Part shown: piece by piece, positions 26,265-29,873 of the stretch | Position numbering within the stretch: the stretch's first letter is position 1 | Layout: every line of letters starts with the position of its first letter | Made by a program: the position numbers and the translations under genes | Notes under the pieces: model-generated | The model's database searches: none | What the model was told of the DNA's origin: nothing | What the model saw: only the letters and a program-made list of their open reading frames with translations | From: Paenibacillus sp. FSL H7-0331 | Lineage (GTDB): Bacteria; Bacillota; Bacilli; Paenibacillales; NBRC-103111 | NCBI RefSeq assembly: GCF_001956045.1 | Contig: NZ_MRTH01000056.1 | Location: forward strand, 1-29,873 | Reading direction: 5' to 3' | Length of the DNA: 29,873 nt

Positions 26265-26642
26265 CTAATTGGACGACTCAGTTGAATTAATAAGTTTGCT
26301 AATCGTTTCAGAAAGTTCTGATTTAGAGAATGGTTTTAATAAATAATCTTTAACTCCTAGTTGCATTGCTTTGCGAAGGTAAATGTTTCCGCTGAGCCCA
26401 GTCATTACAATCCATTGAGTATCTAAAAATCTATTACGATAGGTCTCAATAAACGTCATTCCATCCATCCCCGGCATTATAATATCTGTGAGTATGATAT
26501 CCATATGATCCACTTCCATAATTACAAGAGCCTCTTTGGTAGAAGAAGCTTCATATACGTTTAGATCCGGGAAATTCTTCATTAGGGTGCGTTTAACACC
26601 GCCTTTTATTATGAAATCATCATCGATAATCAGAATATTCAT
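26265..26642 (-). CDS. Stand-alone response-regulator receiver domain
   Basis: 125 residues forming one CheY-like receiver. The acidic pocket Asp7-Asp9, phosphoacceptor Asp53 (LTDIIMPGMDG), Thr81 and Lys103 (LLKPFS) are all present, so it should be phosphorylatable. There is no output domain. In YesN-type regulators the same receiver is followed by an AraC DNA-binding part, so this may be a truncated YesN-type gene, but the short tail SKLINSTESSN before a TAA gives no sign of disruption. GGGGAG precedes the ATG at 26642. No histidine kinase gene is in the window. It lies just downstream of the truncated MFS copy B, on the same strand. Confidence 0.8.
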   Translation of the reverse strand: MNILIIDDDFIIKGGVKRTLMKNFPDLNVYEASSTKEALVIMEVDHMDIILTDIIMPGMDGMTFIETYRNRFLDTQWIVMTGLSGNIYLRKAMQLGVKDYLLKPFSKSELSETISKLINSTESSN

Positions 26643-26730
26643 GACCTTACTCCCCTATCGTTGAAAAGATTCAAATAAATACAGGTTCATCAGAACCTTT
26701 TCACCATAGAAGCCTACTTTGATGAAACCG

Positions 26731-27133
26731 GGAAAAACGCCCCAGAAAAGCCGTGCTGCGAGTTCATATGCTTGGCTTCGTAATGTTCGGACACAAAATT
26801 GTTCAGTCCTGAGTCAATTGCACTGCCCCAAGACCAGATGGAATCAAACAGGCCAATAACCAAATGAAGGAAGGCCAAAGAGAGAATCCAAGCAATGCAG
26901 CGACTGTCATGACGATACTTATAGTCGTAACCTTTCCAGTGCCAAGGATCGGATTCAGTTTGTATGAGAACAACCCGGATATGATGGTACCCATAGAAAT
27001 AATGAAGGAGGCAATTCCTGCATTGCCGATAGGGACACCCAAATCCGTATTCATCATGGGCCAGGGAGTACCAAGCAAGGAAGCGGGTTGTCCAAGGCTG
27101 ATAAATAAATCAGTATGATAAGATCATGTCCAT
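26731..27133 (-). pseudogene. MFS transporter, truncated copy B
   Basis: Begins with the same CGGAGAATGGACATG as copy A, loses bases in the first codons (stop after ILSY), then reads SLLGTPWPMMNTDLGVPIGN AGIAS-type sequence through PSFIWLLACLIPSGLGAVQ. A frameshift follows, then FVSEHYEAKHMN and HGFSGAFF. It aligns with residues 1 to about 132 of the intact copy at 23052 and then stops matching near 26731. Two-thirds of the transporter is missing. It follows the intact ROK gene by a few bases, in the same order as in copy A. Confidence 0.85.
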
Positions 27134-27144
27134 TCTCCGATGTC

Positions 27145-28200
27145 TTAGATATTTTCGTTGTCCTGTCGATAATTTCCGCGCAGACCAGACTGATATGCTG
27201 CAATCGCCTGTGCAATCAAACCATGAAGGATGTCGGCATCTAAATCACTTTCATAATTAACAACAGGGAATATTTTCCTCAAACCCTCTGAAGGTATTGC
27301 TTGCTCAATCGCTTCTTTTAAAACTTCGGAAAAAAAATCACCGTAAAGAACAACATATTCGGGATTGATTGTCCCACAAAAAATACTGATTAATTTAGAA
27401 ATGGCAGCTCCTAGCTCTTTGGGATCATCATAGTTAATCGTTATCCAGTCAACACCGATCGGAAGCAGATTGACTTCACCAGCATAACCAGCGACCCCTT
27501 TATGAATGTTGCCATCAATCACAACGCCTGCACCTGGACCAAAAGTACGAGGGAAATAAATGCCGACAATAGAGGATACTTTTTCTGTATGTTGGCTAAA
27601 ACCAAAAGCTGCTGCATTGACATCATTCTCAACAATGACCGGCAACTCATACTTTTTCTGAAAATATTCTGTAAAGGAAGTCCCCTTCAATGTTGTAAAG
27701 TCGTTTTCCAAAATAACACCATTACGCTCCACACCCGGCAGGGAAAAAGCAACAAGACTTATAGTCGAATAGTTTCGCAGGGCCTTATTGATCATCTGAT
27801 CAAAACTAGAAAGTTGAATGGTGTCAAACGGCTCCTCTGCGTCCCATACGCGTTCCCCGTAAAGATTCCCGATACAAGCACTGATAATATTCTTCCCCTT
27901 GCGTACCCGCGCCGATAACCCAAGCACATGTGCAAATTCTGCATTAAAGCTATACGCTTGAGACGGCCTTCCTCCCGTTGCAGAATACATTTTACCGAGA
28001 GTGACTTCTCCGCTTTCTACAAATCCATTCAGTATGTTTCCAACGGTAACAAAGCTTAATCCTGTCGTTAGAGCCAATTGTTTAATGGTGGAGGTCTTGT
28101 ATGAACAAAGGCTCCAAAGAACTGTTTGTGAATTGCTCTCTTTCATATCCAGCATATTTATTCCCATAAAAACCCCCGGCTTATTAACTCCGATTTTCAT
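27145..28200 (-). CDS. ROK-family transcriptional regulator, intact copy B
   Basis: 351 residues. An N-terminal winged helix (NSQTVLWSLCSYKTSTIKQL ALTTGLSFVTVGNILN, about residues 20-65) is followed by a ROK sugar-kinase-like domain with VIVENDVNAAAFG, where the Asp is the catalytic or sugar-contacting residue, and GIYFPRTFGPGAGVVIDGNI. The usual zinc motif CxCGxxGC after AGE is absent (YAGEVNLLPI continues without it), so kinase activity is doubtful and it probably works only as a sugar-responsive repressor. Start is uncertain: the ATG at 28200 overlaps the stop of the upstream remnant as ATGA, suggesting coupling; ATGs at 28167 and 28155 are alternatives. Its likely target is the palindrome at 29330-29350. 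Confidence 0.88.
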   Translation of the reverse strand: MKIGVNKPGVFMGINMLDMKESNSQTVLWSLCSYKTSTIKQLALTTGLSFVTVGNILNGFVESGEVTLGKMYSATGGRPSQAYSFNAEFAHVLGLSARVRKGKNIISACIGNLYGERVWDAEEPFDTIQLSSFDQMINKALRNYSTISLVAFSLPGVERNGVILENDFTTLKGTSFTEYFQKKYELPVIVENDVNAAAFGFSQHTEKVSSIVGIYFPRTFGPGAGVVIDGNIHKGVAGYAGEVNLLPIGVDWITINYDDPKELGAAISKLISIFCGTINPEYVVLYGDFFSEVLKEAIEQAIPSEGLRKIFPVVNYESDLDADILHGLIAQAIAAYQSGLRGNYRQDNENI

Positions 28201-28494
28201 TTCATAATGTTGCAATCTGCCATAATTTCCGGACTATGAATCATGCTATCCGTTTCTGTATTTTTCCGAATCACTTTGCAGGGAACGCCTGTGACGAGTG
28301 AGTCAGGTGGAATATCTTGTAGTATAACACTTCCTGCACCAATGACGCTGCGATCTCCAATGGTTACGCCACTGCAAATGGTAAGATTGGTTAAAAGCCA
28401 TACATCATTATAAGGTTATGCGCGTGTAAATATTAGGCCCGAAATTTTGGATGGGCTGGACTAAATAAAATTCCTCTAAAACATCTTCGTTCAT
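28197..28494 (-). pseudogene. Hexapeptide-repeat acetyltransferase (Maa-like) with internal deletion
   Basis: Starts MNEDVLE, then in a shifted frame GILFSPAHPKFRA, like the Mac-type N-terminus of maltose/galactoside O-acetyltransferases. It then jumps to NDVWLLTNLTICSGVTIGDR, SVIGAGSVILQDIPPDSLVT, GVPCKVIRK, the end of the left-handed beta-helix with its I-G-x-x-S-V-I-G-AGSVV repeat. Around 100 residues, including the catalytic His region, are missing. Stop at 28197 overlaps the ROK start by ATGA. The gene lies inside the copy B operon between epimerase and ROK genes. Confidence 0.75.
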
Positions 28495-28531
28495 CGTATT
28501 CCCCTGTATAAAACTACTCGCTGTTGTTTTG

Positions 28532-29302
28532 CTAAACATTAGCTGATGTTATACCCGATTTCGTTAGATAATCCAAGCTTTCCTTTGCACAATCGAAGGC
28601 ATCTTTCTGCCAGTTTTCTTGCTCGACCAGTCCCCATTTCACACCGGTTCGATGACAAGCCTCAAATATGGGCAACCAATCAATCCGACCATGACCAAGT
28701 GGAACCAAGTATTCTTTTCCCTCGGTTGAGAGTGCGGAATCTTTAAAATGACATATGTTTACGCGCCCTTGATACCGTTCCAATAAAGCCACAGGGTCCT
28801 CACCTGCCCGAACAGTGTGATACACACATAAGGTTAAGCCCACTTTAGGCAACTGTTCCATTACGATGTCTATGGCACGAATGCCATTTATGTACTCATA
28901 GTTGAACCAGAGCGGGTGGAAGGTGAGTTCGATGCCATGTTCACCCAGTGTCCTCGCCATTTGTCCCATCGCGTCACAAAATTCCACGATACCTCCCGGT
29001 GTCATTAGCTCACGCGGGATGGTACTAACACATAAAGAATCACTTTCCCACAGCCTATTCATCGTGACATAGTAATCCAGATTATTTCGCACTACCGTAA
29101 AATCTTCTTGAGTTGCGATACATTTCAGCCCTGTTTCTCGCAAAGCTTCTGCCGTGAATGCCAGAGGTACGGCAGGATCGATCCATTGTAGCTGTACATC
29201 GCGATACCCCATAATGTGCAGTTTACGGAATGTATGTTGTACTTCATCTGCTGTCGTAAGATAGGGTCTAAGACTGGAAGCTTGAAAGCCAAGTGATGTC
29301 AT
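28532..29302 (-). CDS. Sugar-phosphate isomerase/epimerase (TIM barrel), intact copy B
   Basis: 256 residues of the xylose-isomerase-like/AP-endonuclease-2 barrel family. Candidate metal ligands in barrel positions are the His of ELTFHPLWFNYE, the His of VNICHFKDS and the Glu pair of VEQENW; the GYRDVQLQWIDP start is also typical. Such enzymes isomerise or epimerise sugars, sugar phosphates or inositols; the substrate is not evident. GGAGGG precedes the ATG at 29302. First gene of the copy B operon, with a promoter and palindromic operator 28 or more bases upstream. It probably works with the MFS transporter whose intact gene is in copy A. Confidence 0.9.
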   Translation of the reverse strand: MTSLGFQASSLRPYLTTADEVQHTFRKLHIMGYRDVQLQWIDPAVPLAFTAEALRETGLKCIATQEDFTVVRNNLDYYVTMNRLWESDSLCVSTIPRELMTPGGIVEFCDAMGQMARTLGEHGIELTFHPLWFNYEYINGIRAIDIVMEQLPKVGLTLCVYHTVRAGEDPVALLERYQGRVNICHFKDSALSTEGKEYLVPLGHGRIDWLPIFEACHRTGVKWGLVEQENWQKDAFDCAKESLDYLTKSGITSANV

Positions 29303-29329
29303 AATTCACCCTCCACGTTTATTAATTGG

Positions 29330-29389
29330 TTATTAAATTGAATTTAATAAATATGAGATAACTATACCCCTGTCTGCAGAAGGAGTCAA
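29330..29389 (-). promoter_or_regulatory. Promoter and perfect palindromic operator of cassette copy B
   Basis: On the minus strand TTGACT (29384-29389), a 17-base spacer and TATAGT (29361-29366) form a near-consensus promoter. At 29330-29350 a perfect palindrome with 10-bp arms TTATTAAATT and AATTTAATAA around one central base covers the start of the transcript. This is where a repressor would block transcription, and the ROK protein encoded in the same operon is the natural candidate. The -35, spacing and -10 are identical in copy A at 22191-22219. Confidence 0.82.
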
Positions 29390-29404
29390 TGTCTAATGTA
29401 TTAA

Positions 29405-29423
29405 CTCCTTTAGTAATAAGGAG
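29405..29423 (+). promoter_or_regulatory. Hairpin enclosing a ribosome binding site
   Basis: CTCCTT (29405-29410) pairs perfectly with AAGGAG (29418-29423) across a 7-base loop. AAGGAG lies 7 bases before the ATG at 29431. If transcribed, the hairpin would hide this ribosome binding site. Only 6 bp, so marginal. Confidence 0.4.
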
Positions 29424-29430
29424 AAAAAGG

Positions 29431-29526
29431 ATGAAGCAGATTCTTCCGCTCATCCAAATCCCGATGAAAAATGGGAAGAGCCTCAGTCCCAAACTAACAT
29501 GGCCTGACGGCCACCACCATGAATGA
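29431..29526 (+). CDS. Short ORF, possibly the start of a gene interrupted by the IS110 element
   Basis: 31 codons (MKQILPLIQIPMKNGKSLSP onward, ending HHHE) after a strong AAGGAG site. The first dozen residues look like a genuine protein start; the rest may be IS DNA read through. No family recognised. It is divergent from the epimerase operon. Confidence 0.35.
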   Translation: MKQILPLIQIPMKNGKSLSPKLTWPDGHHHE

Positions 29527-29737
29527 AAATGTCTTGGCCTGTGAATCTGTATGTTCCATAATGGAACTGCAGGTCACAGGCCGAGACTTTTTTGGTAGGA
29601 AAACTCTGAGTCCCAAACCGGCCGACTGTATCCCGCGAGCACCGCCAATTGTTGCTGAGAGCACGTGTATAAAAATTCTTTTACTCTGAGGGTACATGAC
29701 CTGCATCACTTCAACTATTTCAGGAGTGATATGTGGG
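29470..29737 (+). ncRNA. Candidate IS110 bridge RNA region (left end of the element)
   Basis: IS110-family elements of the IS110 group encode their bridge RNA in the non-coding end upstream of the transposase. Here that region holds an outer stem CTTGGCCTGTGA/TCACAGGCCGAG (29533-29544 with 29574-29585, one G-U pair), an inner hairpin GTTCCAT-A-ATGGAAC (29553-29567), and between them an internal loop of 8 and 6 bases, the layout of a guide loop. A run of six T follows at 29588, so the same structure could instead be a terminator. Exact ends and a second loop are not clear. Confidence 0.45.
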
Positions 29738-29873
29738 ATGGAAGCAATCTTAGAAAGATGTGCTGGGCTTGATGTCCACCAAGAAACAGTAGTCGCCTGT
29801 GTTCTGTATGGGGAATTAGATCGCAAACCTAAGCAAGAAATTCGCACCTTTTCCACGACGACCAAGGGACGGC
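29738..29873 (+). mobile_element. IS110-family transposase, N-terminal part (runs off the window)
   Basis: From an ATG at 29738 with GGAGTGAT upstream the frame reads MEAILERCAGLDVHQETVVA, CVLYG, then IRTFSTTTKGR at the window end. The GLDVH block with its Asp is the first catalytic motif of the RuvC-like DEDD domain of IS110 recombinases. The rest, including the C-terminal Ser-containing domain, lies outside. No stop or frameshift is seen in the 45 codons available, so the element could be intact. Confidence 0.85.

Noticed and set aside
29494..29865. Open minus-strand frame of 123 codons
   Set aside because: Antisense to the IS110 recombinase start and the structured non-coding region; no motif.

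Overview
The window looks like chromosomal DNA from a Paenibacillus-type member of the Bacillota. The evidence is strong AGGAGG-type ribosome binding sites, moderate GC, Lpl-type sugar ABC importers without their own ATPase, a membrane-anchored AraC-type regulator beside them, and fragments of several IS families. It is an accessory region: one intact polysaccharide-use operon surrounded by decayed genes.

Left end (1-3.7 kb): the start of a Nudix hydrolase gene, an IS256-type transposase tail, an AraC regulator divergent from an intact short-chain dehydrogenase, then a truncated second dehydrogenase and the last part of an MFS exporter.

Centre left (3.7-15 kb): a seven-gene minus-strand operon. 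In transcription order it encodes two sugar permeases, a lipoprotein binding protein, a DUF1961 (YesU-like) protein, a PL8 chondroitin ABC-type lyase, a membrane AraC-type sensor-regulator and a sulfatase. Lyase and sulfatase lack visible signal peptides, so the operon reads as import of sulfated glycosaminoglycan oligosaccharides followed by cytosolic depolymerisation and desulfation. No unsaturated uronyl hydrolase or importer ATPase is present in the window.

Centre (15-20 kb): an Lsa-like ABC-F ribosome-protection gene behind a consensus promoter and a three-segment attenuator leader, a GNAT acetyltransferase remnant, a secreted GH43 enzyme with a C-terminal carbohydrate-binding module, and a frameshifted ricin-type lectin domain just upstream of it.

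Scrap region (20-22.2 kb): an unidentified ORF remnant, an AraC/cupin remnant joined to an IS66 TnpC remnant, and a set of repeats resembling a DDE-transposon end.

Right (22.2-29.4 kb): the most unusual structure. A cassette of promoter, palindromic operator, sugar-phosphate isomerase/epimerase, ROK regulator and MFS transporter occurs twice in opposite orientations. In the left copy the epimerase and ROK genes are wrecked and the MFS gene is intact; in the right copy epimerase and ROK are intact and MFS is truncated. Together the copies keep one working version of each gene. Between them lie four decayed genes (DUF1349, flavin reductase-like, VOC, GH130-like) and a stand-alone response-regulator receiver.

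Right edge: a short ORF whose ribosome binding site lies in a hairpin, then an IS110-family element whose upstream non-coding region contains a stem with internal loop compatible with a bridge RNA. I see no rRNA, tRNA or CRISPR array.
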